NCBI GenBank assembly: GCA_011526395.1
Contig: WTHW01000162.1
Location: forward strand, 1-9,040
Length of the DNA stretch: 9,040 bases
DNA from: Alphaproteobacteria bacterium
GTDB lineage: Bacteria; Pseudomonadota; Alphaproteobacteria; Puniceispirillales; Puniceispirillaceae
Direction of reading: 5' to 3'
Of this stretch, positions 1 through 5,811 are shown in pieces (positions within the stretch are counted from its first letter, which is position 1; the number at the start of each line of letters is the position of its first letter). Made by a program: the position numbers and the translations under genes. Under the pieces are notes generated by a model that saw only the letters and a program-made list of their open reading frames with translations, was not told the origin of the DNA and did no database searches.

Positions 1-226
1 CATTTTCTTCAACTTTAACAAGCTTTGCCGGCACGCCTGCTTTTCTAAAATATTTCTGAGCTAAGATATCTGCAGCAACTTGTGAAAATTGCTCTGGAAC
101 TTCAATGTTTTCAGCGCGGAAGACAATGGTACCATCTGGATTCTTAATCTCGCTTGTTGCATGGCGAAATGAGATTGAATCGAAGGGGCCTTGTCCGTCC
201 TTTGTGTGCCGTCTTTCAAAACGCAT
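1..226 (-). CDS. nrdJ: Vitamin B12-dependent (class II) ribonucleotide reductase, N-terminal fragment
   Basis: This is the first 75 codons of a gene that continues past the left edge. Class II reductase makes deoxyribonucleotides from ribonucleotides in the cytoplasm, using adenosylcobalamin to generate the radical, so it works with or without oxygen. The translation starts MRFERRHTKDGQGPFDSISF and later contains RAENIEVPEQFSQVAADILA followed by QKYFRKAGVPAKL. This is the N-terminal signature I know from alphaproteobacterial NrdJ. The ATG at 226 is preceded by GAGGT at 236-232 with a 5-nt spacer, which supports the start. The catalytic cysteines and cobalamin-binding parts lie outside the window. 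A NrdR-box-like site lies about 75-90 bp upstream and suggests repression by NrdR when dNTPs are plentiful. The identification is from memory of the family; no alignment was run. Confidence 0.88.
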   Translation of the reverse strand, partial: MRFERRHTKDGQGPFDSISFRHATSEIKNPDGTIVFRAENIEVPEQFSQVAADILAQKYFRKAGVPAKLVKVEEN

Positions 227-298
227 GTTAGACCTCGTGAATTACTTCAATGAAACGTTATTTCTCTTATAGTTAGCCCACTTTGTTAAAGTAATATC

Positions 299-314
299 AT
301 ACTATATCTAGTGG
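299..314. promoter_or_regulatory. Candidate NrdR box upstream of nrdJ
   Basis: The site reads ATACTATATCTAGTGG. Against the NrdR-box consensus as I remember it (aCaCwAtATaTwGTgt) it matches at 13 of 16 positions, including the central CTATAT and the TAGTG half-site. NrdR is the ATP/dATP-sensing repressor of bacterial ribonucleotide reductase genes, and its boxes normally lie on or near the promoter of those genes. Here the box is centred about 80 bp before the nrdJ start codon and overlaps the possible -10 hexamer TATGAT on the minus strand. The sequence match and position are observed; binding is inferred. Confidence 0.65.
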
Positions 315-329
315 TCTAGGTATTAAAGG

Positions 330-345
330 CTACATGATGTAGGGG
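330..345. promoter_or_regulatory. Possible second, degenerate NrdR box containing a 13-bp palindrome
   Basis: The site starts exactly 31 bp after the first candidate box, leaving 15 bp between them. That is the tandem, same-face arrangement known for NrdR boxes. It matches the consensus at only about 9 of 16 positions. It contains the perfect palindrome CTACATGATGTAG (330-342), which could equally be the operator of another dimeric regulator. The spacing is the main argument for NrdR. Confidence 0.3.
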
Positions 346-369
346 GGCTTGTCCAATGGCTTTGCCATA

Positions 370-408
370 ATTTTGTCACTTTTTTTCAATTATTTTGATT
401 GACAAAAT
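370..408. repeat. 9-bp perfect inverted repeat, possible operator
   Basis: The arms ATTTTGTCA (370-378) and TGACAAAAT (400-408) are exact reverse complements separated by 21 nt that include an 8-T run. Centre-to-centre spacing of the arms is 30 bp, close to three helical turns, which would let two bound dimers lie on the same DNA face. It lies about 190 bp before the NDUFA12-like start. A chance pairing in AT-rich DNA is also possible, and I cannot name a regulator. Confidence 0.3.
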
Positions 409-595
409 CAGGAAGCAAATACCGCCTTACTTTTCCACTATCGACAAGTGAAATATTTTTTGAAAATCATCTCAGCCTTCTTCGCTTGCTTGCTTTTTGG
501 GCTAAGGGATATTACAACTGGCAAAAGGAAATCAGCGAATTTGCCAGTTCGTCATCTGGCGCTGACAAAACTGCGGTAATCGGGGTCACTATTAA

Positions 596-949
596 ATGAA
601 ATTCATTTCTTCTTTTTTCATTAAAATGTCTGCCAAGCAAGTTGGCATGGACGAATTTGGCAACCGCTATTTCGAAAAGAAGGCAGCTGCCAATGCCAGA
701 CGCCCAAAGCGCTTTGTCATCTATAAAGGCGCTGTTGAGGCAAGCAAGGTGCCAGCTGATTGGCATGGCTGGCTTCATTACACAGAACAAACACCACCAC
801 CTGAAGGCGGCTATCGCAAAGCTGACTGGCAGTCAGAGCATCTACCGAACCTAACAGGTACAGAATTTGCGCATCGCCCCAAAGGCCATATGCTAAAAGG
901 TGGCAAGCGTGCGCCATCTACAGGTGATTACGAAGCATGGACGCCATAA
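596..949 (+). CDS. NDUFA12-family NADH:ubiquinone oxidoreductase subunit (17.2 kDa subunit type)
   Basis: This 117-residue protein belongs to the NDUFA12 (B17.2) family. These are accessory subunits of respiratory complex I found in mitochondria and alphaproteobacteria, on the matrix/cytoplasmic side of the enzyme. The family core is clear: DEFGNRYFE at residues 19-27, RRPKRFVIYKGAVEASKVPA at 35-54, then DWHGWLHYTEQTPP at 55-68. A short, polar tail rich in Gly, Lys and Pro ends in YEAWTP. There is no signal peptide and no convincing membrane segment. The N-terminus before the core is short; M11 is an alternative start, but ATG 596 follows a GGGGT motif about 9 nt upstream. It lies 55 bp before mlaD. 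The main nuo genes are not in the window, so its place in complex I rests on family knowledge. Confidence 0.85.
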   Translation: MKFISSFFIKMSAKQVGMDEFGNRYFEKKAAANARRPKRFVIYKGAVEASKVPADWHGWLHYTEQTPPPEGGYRKADWQSEHLPNLTGTEFAHRPKGHMLKGGKRAPSTGDYEAWTP

Positions 950-1004
950 GCGCCTGCATCAAACCAGACTTTTATCTCGCCACCAGCTAAAGGGTACAGA
1001 ACAA

Positions 1005-1457
1005 ATGCAACGAAACATGATTGAAACAGTTATGGGTGCGGTTGTTTTGGCAGGTGCCGCTTTTTTTGGCTATGTCGCTTACAAGGCGGCTGATATCTCA
1101 ACCAGTCAAGGTTATGAGATTTCAGCTGAATTTGGCAATGTTGCTGGCTTATCTATTGGTGATGATGTGATTTTATCAGGCATTAAAATTGGCTCTGTCA
1201 GTGGCCAGTCTCTTGATAAAGATACCTACAGCGCCCTTGTCATGCTCTCAATCGAAGATGGCATCCTATTACCAGATGATTCCTCTGCTAGAATCACAGC
1301 CTCATCTCTTCTTGGCGGTAATTATCTTGAAATCATGCCCGGCTTTTCTGATGAGATGCTTGGCGTTGGCGATGTTATCTATGATACACGTGACCCTGTC
1401 AGCCTGACAGACTTGCTTGGCAAGGTTGTGTTCTCGCAAGGCGGCGATGAGAATTAA
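1005..1457 (+). CDS. mlaD: MlaD: MCE-domain protein for outer-membrane lipid asymmetry
   Basis: MlaD is the periplasmic, inner-membrane-anchored substrate-binding subunit of the MlaFEDB ABC system, which moves phospholipids between the inner and outer membranes. The 150-residue protein has one N-terminal hydrophobic anchor (about residues 8-27) and one MCE domain (about 36-113). Family signatures include the FGNVAGLSIGDDVILSGIKI stretch at 43-62 followed by GSVSG, and SSLLGGNYLEIMPG at 100-113. The tail (114-150) is short, as in alphaproteobacterial MlaD. I chose the ATG at 1005, not an upstream in-frame start near 900, because the extra residues are polar, overlap the NDUFA12-like gene and would bury the anchor. 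AAAGGG at 989-994 can serve as ribosome binding site with a 10-nt spacer. The MlaE and MlaF partners are not in this window. Its end overlaps the next gene by 11 bp, so the two are probably cotranscribed and coupled. Confidence 0.9.
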   Translation: MQRNMIETVMGAVVLAGAAFFGYVAYKAADISTSQGYEISAEFGNVAGLSIGDDVILSGIKIGSVSGQSLDKDTYSALVMLSIEDGILLPDDSSARITASSLLGGNYLEIMPGFSDEMLGVGDVIYDTRDPVSLTDLLGKVVFSQGGDEN

Positions 1458-1833
1458 GCCCGCCCGCATATTTATTGGCGCGATGATGCTAACAGCGTTT
1501 TCTGCGCCATCCTTTGCCGCTAGCTGGCTTGAGGCCTCTGAAGCACGCCTGCAAATGCTTGATAAAATCACAGCGCGAATATCTTCCCTAAACATATCTC
1601 TTATGACGCCAGAGCGGTTTGGCACGCTTGAGATCACCGTGCAAAGATGTGCTTATCGTCCGCCAGAAGAGCCGCCTGAAAATGCGGCCTATCTGATTGT
1701 AAGGGACGTTGGCCATGACCCTGCGATGGCACCGCAAATGGTCTATGAGGGATGGGTTTTCTCCTCAAGCCCTGCCATATCAGGCCTTGAGCATGCGGTC
1801 TATGATGCCACCTTACTCACCTGCGTCAGGTAA
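1447..1833 (+). CDS. DUF2155-family secreted protein
   Basis: This 128-residue protein has a signal peptide: MRIKPARIFIGAMMLTAFSA followed by PSFA, with cleavage expected after A24. The mature part shows the DUF2155 pattern: LDKITARIS (38-46), RFGTLEITVQRCAYRPPEEP (57-76) plus PENAAYLIVRD, then GWVFSSSPAISGLEHAVYD (102-120) and a terminal TLLTC. The mature chain has two cysteines, C68 and C126, which could form a periplasmic disulfide. The family's function is unknown to me; it is common in alphaproteobacteria and often next to mlaD and aat, which hints at an envelope role. The ATG at 1447 lies inside the last 11 bp of mlaD, with AAGG just upstream. An in-frame upstream start at 1417 would spoil the signal peptide. 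Its 3' end overlaps the convergent aat gene by 21 bp. Confidence 0.85.
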   Translation: MRIKPARIFIGAMMLTAFSAPSFAASWLEASEARLQMLDKITARISSLNISLMTPERFGTLEITVQRCAYRPPEEPPENAAYLIVRDVGHDPAMAPQMVYEGWVFSSSPAISGLEHAVYDATLLTCVR

Positions 1834-2493
1834 TTTGCCAGCTGATACCAGCTTCACAAGATGTTCAATCATTTCATCTTCATTTTTATCAAGGCATAAA
1901 TCCCCGCGCCCTTCTTTCGCAAATGACAGACGGTCTTGAAAATCCTCTTTTGATATCTCTATCAAGCCAAATTGCGTTAAATGATCATTGGCAAATTGCG
2001 CATCAAGCAAGGTAAAGCCGCCATAATGAAGGCGTGCCATCAAATGGGTGAGGGCGATTTTTGACGCATTTGATACGCGCGAGAACATAGATTCGCCAAA
2101 AAAGGCACGGCCCAACTTCACCCCATATAACCCGCCAACAAGCTTATCGCCGTGCCACACTTCAACAGAATGGGCAAACCCCATCGCATGAAGCGCGACA
2201 TATAATTCAATGATGGTTGAATTTATCCAGCTATCATCTCTTGTCTCTGTGATGGCCGCACATTGGCTAATCACCTCATGAAAGGCTGTATTATAGCGGA
2301 TTTCATAGGGGCGTTGTTTGACCAGCCGCAACAGACGGCGCGGTATATGGGGCGGGTTTATCGGGATGATGCCACGTTCATCTGGCTCGAAGAAATGCAC
2401 TTCAGGTGAATCATGCGCCAAAGCCATTGGAAAGACACCTAAACTATAGGCCTTAATCAATGTCTCTGGCGCAAAGATATAAGTTTCACTCAC
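1813..2493 (-). CDS. aat: Leucyl/phenylalanyl-tRNA--protein transferase
   Basis: Aat transfers Leu or Phe from charged tRNA to the N-terminus of proteins that begin with Lys or Arg, marking them for ClpS/ClpAP degradation (bacterial N-end rule). It is cytoplasmic. The 226 residues are close to the E. coli length of 234. Motifs in order: AYSLGVFPM (15-23), FFEPDERGIIP (34-44), DDSWI (86-90), GFAHSVEVW (105-113), LVGGLYGVKLGRAFFGESMF (118-137) followed by SR..NASK, and LLDAQFANDHLTQFG (162-176). E134, D164 and Q166 correspond to E. coli E156, D186 and Q188, which are implicated in catalysis. The start is GTG at 2493, supported by GAGG about 10 nt upstream. The gap to accC is only 21 bp, so aat is probably the last gene of the aroQ-accBC transcript. 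Its tail overlaps the DUF2155 gene. Confidence 0.93.
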   Translation of the reverse strand: MSETYIFAPETLIKAYSLGVFPMALAHDSPEVHFFEPDERGIIPINPPHIPRRLLRLVKQRPYEIRYNTAFHEVISQCAAITETRDDSWINSTIIELYVALHAMGFAHSVEVWHGDKLVGGLYGVKLGRAFFGESMFSRVSNASKIALTHLMARLHYGGFTLLDAQFANDHLTQFGLIEISKEDFQDRLSFAKEGRGDLCLDKNEDEMIEHLVKLVSAGKLPDAGE

Positions 2494-2514
2494 CTGCCGG
2501 CTACCTCATCTGGT

Positions 2515-3858
2515 TTAATCAGATGCTAAAAACTCTTCTTCCAACCATTTAATGGAATAGCTGCCATCATGAATAGCAGGTGCATCAACAAGGCGGCGAT
2601 GCAAATCCAATGATGTTGGAATCGGTTCAATCACAAATTCTTCAAGCGCCATTTTCAGACGTGTCAGACAGTGATCTCTATCACGGCCCCATACAATCAG
2701 CTTGGCAACCATGCTGTCATAATAAGGTGGCACGCTATAACCGCTATATAGGATTGATTCAATGCGCACGCCCGGCCCACCAGATGGATGGAATCTTGTC
2801 ACCTTACCCGGTGTTGGCATAAATGTCTCAGGATGCTCAGCATTGATACGACATTCAATGGCATGACCTGTGAAGGTCACTTCATCTTGGGTAAAGCTCA
2901 AAGGCGCACCAGAGGCGATTTTGATTTGCTCTTGCACCAAATCAATCCCTGTGATGGCTTCTGTGATAGGATGTTCCACCTGAATACGTGTATTCATTTC
3001 GATAAAGAAGAACTCACCATCTTGGTACAAAAATTCCATTGTACCAACGCCAAGATATCCCATATCACGCGTTGCTTTAGCGGCAATTTCACCAATATCA
3101 GCGCGCGCTTTATCATCAATAATCGGCGAGGGGGCTTCTTCAAATAATTTTTGGTGGCGGCGCTGGATAGAACATTCACGCTCTCCCAAATGCACAGCAT
3201 TGCCATGTGAATCGCCCACAACTTGAATTTCGATATGGCGCGGATTATCCAAATAACGCTCAAGATACACTGTATCATCACCAAAAGCGGCTTTGGCTTC
3301 AGAACGCGCAGATGAAAAGGCTTCTTGCAAATCATCTGGTGTTGCCGCCACTTTCATACCGCGGCCACCACCGCCAGAGGCGGCTTTAACCAATAGCGGG
3401 AATCCAACCTCTTTTGCGACTTCGGTTGCTTCTTCGATGGTATGGACAGCACCCGGTGAGCCCGGCACCAATGGCAAGCCTGCTTTTGCGGCTGTGATTT
3501 TGGCTTCAACCTTGTCGCCCATCGCGCGAATATGTGGTGTATCAGGGCCAATAAATGTCAGCCCATGTGCTTTCACCATCTCTGCGAAATCAGCATTTTC
3601 AGATAAGAAGCCAACACCCGGATGAAGCGCATCACATCCTGTGATTGCCGCCGCAGTCAGAATGGCTGGAATATTCAAATAGGAATCAGCCGCCGCTGGC
3701 CCGCCAATACAAACAGATTCATCAGCCAATCTTACTGGCATGGAATTCGCATCAGCTGTTGAATGGACAACCACAGATGGGATGCCTAACTCTTTACAAG
3801 CGCGAAGCACGCGAAGCGCAACATCGCCTCTATTTGCAATCAGAATTTTCTTAAACAT
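2515..3858 (-). CDS. accC: Biotin carboxylase subunit of acetyl-CoA carboxylase
   Basis: AccC uses ATP and bicarbonate to carboxylate the biotin on AccB, the first half-reaction of acetyl-CoA carboxylase in fatty acid synthesis. At 447 residues it is full length (E. coli 449). It begins MFKKILIANRGDVALRVLRA. Visible active-site elements are K116 (GDKVEAK), K158 and the glycine-rich ATP lid KAASGGGGRGMKV (158-170), ECSIQRRHQK (228-237, with C229 and K237), E275, E287/N289 and R291 in FIEMNTRIQVEHPITE (285-300), E295, and R337 in ECRINAEHP. These map one residue before the E. coli numbering from about residue 158 on. One change stands out: HPGVGFLSEN has V82 where E. coli has Tyr. It follows accB by 17 bp with only a weak Shine-Dalgarno, which suggests coupling to accB translation. 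Confidence 0.97.
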   Translation of the reverse strand: MFKKILIANRGDVALRVLRACKELGIPSVVVHSTADANSMPVRLADESVCIGGPAAADSYLNIPAILTAAAITGCDALHPGVGFLSENADFAEMVKAHGLTFIGPDTPHIRAMGDKVEAKITAAKAGLPLVPGSPGAVHTIEEATEVAKEVGFPLLVKAASGGGGRGMKVAATPDDLQEAFSSARSEAKAAFGDDTVYLERYLDNPRHIEIQVVGDSHGNAVHLGERECSIQRRHQKLFEEAPSPIIDDKARADIGEIAAKATRDMGYLGVGTMEFLYQDGEFFFIEMNTRIQVEHPITEAITGIDLVQEQIKIASGAPLSFTQDEVTFTGHAIECRINAEHPETFMPTPGKVTRFHPSGGPGVRIESILYSGYSVPPYYDSMVAKLIVWGRDRDHCLTRLKMALEEFVIEPIPTSLDLHRRLVDAPAIHDGSYSIKWLEEEFLASD

Positions 3859-3875
3859 CGTGCTACTATCACCGA

Positions 3876-4382
3876 CTATTCAATCACGACCAACAGCTGG
3901 TCATACTCAACAGGCTGTCCATTTTCACAAGCGATATGCTTGACTGTACCAGCTTGTGAGGCTGTGATTGTGTTCATCACTTTCATCGCTTCAATGATAC
4001 AGATTGTCTGGCCTTTTGCGACTGTGTCACCTTCTTTAACAAACGGTGCCGCGCCTGGCTCAGCGCTTTCATAATAGGTGCCGACCATTGGTGATTTCAC
4101 AGCGCCTGCATGATTGGCATAATCATCACCGCCACTTGCCGCCGGTGCATCAGCTGGCGCAGCCGCAGGTGCCGCCGCTGGCGTTGGCGCAGGGGCCGCT
4201 GCCATCGCTGGCGCGCTTGCCACCACATTTTGTGTCGCTGGTGTGCGTGAGACACGAATAGATAAAGACTCTGTTTCAAGCTCGATATCGGTCAAGCTAC
4301 GTTCATCAAGAATTGTCGCCAACTCACTAGTCAGCTTTGCTTCTTTTGACAGGCTCGCTTTTGACTTATCTGCGCTGCTCAT
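3876..4382 (-). CDS. accB: Biotin carboxyl carrier protein of acetyl-CoA carboxylase (BCCP)
   Basis: AccB carries the biotin that is carboxylated by AccC and then donates the carboxyl group to acetyl-CoA through AccA/AccD. The 168 residues split into an N-terminal helical/strand segment (about 1-50), a long Ala/Pro linker (about 54-85) and the C-terminal biotinyl domain (about 94-168). The biotin site is EAMKVMN with K134 as the biotinylated lysine. KSPMVGTYYESAEPGAAPFV (96-115) contains the usual SPMVGTxY entry and the thumb-like region of bacterial BCCP. The start at 4382 is strongly supported by AAAGGAG with 9 nt between GGAG and ATG. It lies 70 bp after aroQ and 17 bp before accC, the classical accBC pair with aroQ upstream. 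Confidence 0.97.
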   Translation of the reverse strand: MSSADKSKASLSKEAKLTSELATILDERSLTDIELETESLSIRVSRTPATQNVVASAPAMAAAPAPTPAAAPAAAPADAPAASGGDDYANHAGAVKSPMVGTYYESAEPGAAPFVKEGDTVAKGQTICIIEAMKVMNTITASQAGTVKHIACENGQPVEYDQLLVVIE

Positions 4383-4390
4383 GTCCCTTA

Positions 4391-4398
4391 TCTCCTTT
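4391..4398 (-). promoter_or_regulatory. Strong ribosome binding site of accB
   Basis: On the minus strand this reads AAAGGAGA, with 9 nt between GGAG and the accB ATG. It is clearly stronger than the sequences before accC and aroQ. That fits a need for more AccB than AccC, since BCCP must be supplied in excess of the carboxylase in many bacteria. The dosage point is an inference. Confidence 0.7.
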
Positions 4399-4452
4399 AA
4401 ATTTCGTCTTTATTGTCGTTCATTTATGAAGTGATGCTAACGGCGCTTACTC

Positions 4453-4917
4453 TTAAGCGTCATCCCCATCATCTTCAGATAATAATTCATCAACTGCCAC
4501 AATCGCCGCATGATAACTTGCGACGCCAAATCCTGCAATCACACCAGTGACCACGTCTGATAGGAATGATTTATGGCGAAATGCTTCTCTTTTATGCACA
4601 TTTGAGATATGCACCTCAACGCTCACACCCTTATAAAGTGCCAGCGCATCATGGATGGCAACAGAGGTATGTGTATAAGCGCCCGCGTTAAAGATAATCG
4701 CATCATGCACACCAACCGCCTGCTGAATGGCTGATACCAACTCACCTTCATGATTTGATTGCAGGCACGTGCAGTCATAGCCATTTGCTTTTGCAAGTGA
4801 CGTGCAATTTTCTTCAATCATGGCCAAAGTCGTAGACCCATATATCTCAGGCTCTCTTGTGCCGAGCATATTCAGGTTTGGTCCATTTAATATTAAAATT
4901 GATTTTTGTGTGCTCAT
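4453..4917 (-). CDS. aroQ: Type II 3-dehydroquinate dehydratase
   Basis: AroQ removes water from 3-dehydroquinate to give 3-dehydroshikimate, step three of the shikimate pathway to aromatic amino acids. The protein is 154 residues from the ATG at 4917, the usual length of the small dodecameric type II enzyme. Key pieces, numbered from that start: ILILNGPNLNMLGTREPEIY (7-26) with catalytic Y26, QSNHEGELV (53-61), FNAGAYTHTSVAIHDAL (76-92) with N77, and EVHISNVHKREAFRH (101-115) with H103 as the likely general acid. An in-frame ATG three codons earlier (4926) is an alternative; neither has a clear Shine-Dalgarno, so the exact start is uncertain. The C-terminal EDDGDD is an acidic tail. It heads the aroQ-accB-accC-aat run and follows the thiol oxidoreductase gene after about 80 bp. 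Confidence 0.93.
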   Translation of the reverse strand: MSTQKSILILNGPNLNMLGTREPEIYGSTTLAMIEENCTSLAKANGYDCTCLQSNHEGELVSAIQQAVGVHDAIIFNAGAYTHTSVAIHDALALYKGVSVEVHISNVHKREAFRHKSFLSDVVTGVIAGFGVASYHAAIVAVDELLSEDDGDDA

Positions 4918-4950
4918 GATAGCCATAGTACAAGCGAGCGATGTGAAATG

Positions 4951-4978
4951 CTAATAAAATAATGCACTTATGTGACAA
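4951..4978 (-). promoter_or_regulatory. Candidate sigma-70-type promoter for aroQ-accBC
   Basis: Read on the minus strand, TTGTCA (4978-4973) is a 5-of-6 match to the -35 hexamer. TATTAG (4956-4951) is a 4-of-6 match to the -10, with 16 nt between them. It lies about 34 bp before the aroQ start codon. It would let aroQ-accBC be transcribed separately from the upstream oxidoreductase gene. Hexamer matches of this quality occur by chance in AT-rich DNA. Confidence 0.35.
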
Positions 4979-4998
4979 AGCCGCTTGCTGATTGCTCC

Positions 4999-5721
4999 TT
5001 AACTCTTTTCACGTTGCTGGGCGATGATCTCTTTAATCTGGCTCGCATCAATGGCGCCTGGGATAAATTCATCTCCAATCACTAAGGCAGGTGTGCCAGA
5101 TACATCTAACGCTTGGGCGGTTGCTCTTGTGCGTTGCAAAATCGCATCAACTTCCGCGCTCGCCATATCAGCTTCAAGGCGCGCCATATCCAACCCGCTA
5201 TCTTGTGCGACACTCATCACACTTTCAAGCGAGATAGGACCACGCCATGTCATCATGCCAGTATGAAATGCCTCAAACTTGCCTTGCATGCCAGCGGCAA
5301 TGCCAGCGCGTGCGGCATCCAGCGATGATTCTGCCAAAATCGGATATTCTTTTAACGTCAACCTGACCTTTGGGTCGTCTGCCAAGACAATTTGAATCTG
5401 CTGAAAGACACGCTTGCAATAGCCGCAATTATAATCAGAGAATTCATAAATAATGACATCTGCCTCATCGCCGGCGCCCATAAACGGGTCACCCTCATCA
5501 ATCGCCAGCATCGCCATGGCCTCAGCGCGTCTGTCTTTTTCTTCTTGTTGGGCAAGCGCAATCAGCGCATCACGCACCACCAACGGGTTCTCTTTGATAT
5601 AAGTTTCAAACAGCTTATTTAAATCGTCTTTTTGCGCGGCTGTGAACTCAGCCTGCACAGCGCTCATGCTAAAAGGCAGCAAGCCAATAGCAAAGATGAA
5701 AGCAAAGATACGATGTTTCAT
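4999..5721 (-). CDS. Periplasmic DsbA-family thiol oxidoreductase, ScsC/Com1-like
   Basis: This is an exported thioredoxin-fold protein of 240 residues that makes or isomerises disulfide bonds. The signal peptide MKHRIFAFIFAIGLLPFSMS is followed by AVQA, with cleavage expected after A24. Residues about 26-65 (FTAAQKDDLNKLFETYIKEN and the following helix) resemble the N-terminal helical domain of ScsC and Com1 proteins, which in Proteus ScsC mediates trimerisation. The thioredoxin-like part begins near 88, with the redox motif C99-G-Y-C102 in FSDYNCGYCKR. A helical insert follows, then the cis-proline loop SGTPALVIGDEFIPGAI. I chose the ATG at 5721 because AGGA (5734-5731) is 9 nt upstream; the ATG at 5730 would touch it. 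Whether it is an oxidase or isomerase cannot be told from sequence. No DsbB or DsbD gene is in view. It lies between the M48 protease and aroQ. Confidence 0.87.
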   Translation of the reverse strand: MKHRIFAFIFAIGLLPFSMSAVQAEFTAAQKDDLNKLFETYIKENPLVVRDALIALAQQEEKDRRAEAMAMLAIDEGDPFMGAGDEADVIIYEFSDYNCGYCKRVFQQIQIVLADDPKVRLTLKEYPILAESSLDAARAGIAAGMQGKFEAFHTGMMTWRGPISLESVMSVAQDSGLDMARLEADMASAEVDAILQRTRATAQALDVSGTPALVIGDEFIPGAIDASQIKEIIAQQREKS

Positions 5722-5778
5722 GACACTCATTCCTACATTAAACCCTGATAACAGCCCGGCCTCATTTTATGGCTATCA

Positions 5779-5805
5779 GTTATATCTTGTTTCATGACAT
5801 CACAA
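5779..5805 (-). promoter_or_regulatory. Weak candidate promoter for the thiol oxidoreductase gene
   Basis: On the minus strand TTGTGA (5805-5800, 4 of 6) and TATAAC (5784-5779, 5 of 6) are spaced by 15 nt, shorter than the usual 17. They lie in the 90-bp gap after the M48 protease gene. If real, the oxidoreductase can be expressed independently of the protease. Confidence 0.25.
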
Positions 5806-5811
5806 AAGCCG

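Larger units (their letters stand above)
227..595. other. Divergent intergenic region between nrdJ and the NDUFA12-like gene
   Basis: These 369 bp hold no gene I can support. They are AT-rich and contain two candidate NrdR boxes (299-314 and 330-345), a short hairpin ATGGC-TTT-GCCAT at 356-368 followed by T-rich sequence, and a perfect 9-bp inverted repeat (370-378 and 400-408). Promoters must lie here for both flanking genes. On the minus strand TATGAT (301-296) could be a -10 box for nrdJ, overlapping the first NrdR box, but no good -35 sits in front of it. On the plus strand TTGCTT (486-491) and TATTAC (510-515), 18 nt apart, are a weak promoter candidate for the NDUFA12-like gene. A 66-codon open frame from a TTG at 399 to 599 overlaps the next ATG but has no ribosome binding site and no recognisable protein. 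Confidence 0.6.

Noticed and set aside
356..387. Hairpin ATGGC-TTT-GCCAT followed by T-rich sequence, as a terminator
   Set aside because: The stem is only 5 bp with a 3-nt loop, the long T run starts 12 nt later, and no gene ends here on the plus strand.
399..599. 66-codon plus-strand open frame starting at TTG and overlapping the NDUFA12-like ATG by ATGA
   Set aside because: The ATGA overlap is suggestive of coupling, but there is no Shine-Dalgarno before the TTG, no recognisable domain, and the start lies inside an inverted repeat.
512..790. 92-codon minus-strand open frame opposite the NDUFA12-like gene
   Set aside because: It is antisense to a well-supported conserved gene and shows no family features; it is a shadow frame.
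900..1004. Longer mlaD reading frame starting inside the NDUFA12-like gene
   Set aside because: The extra 35 residues are polar, overlap the upstream gene and would precede the N-terminal membrane anchor; the ATG at 1005 is better.
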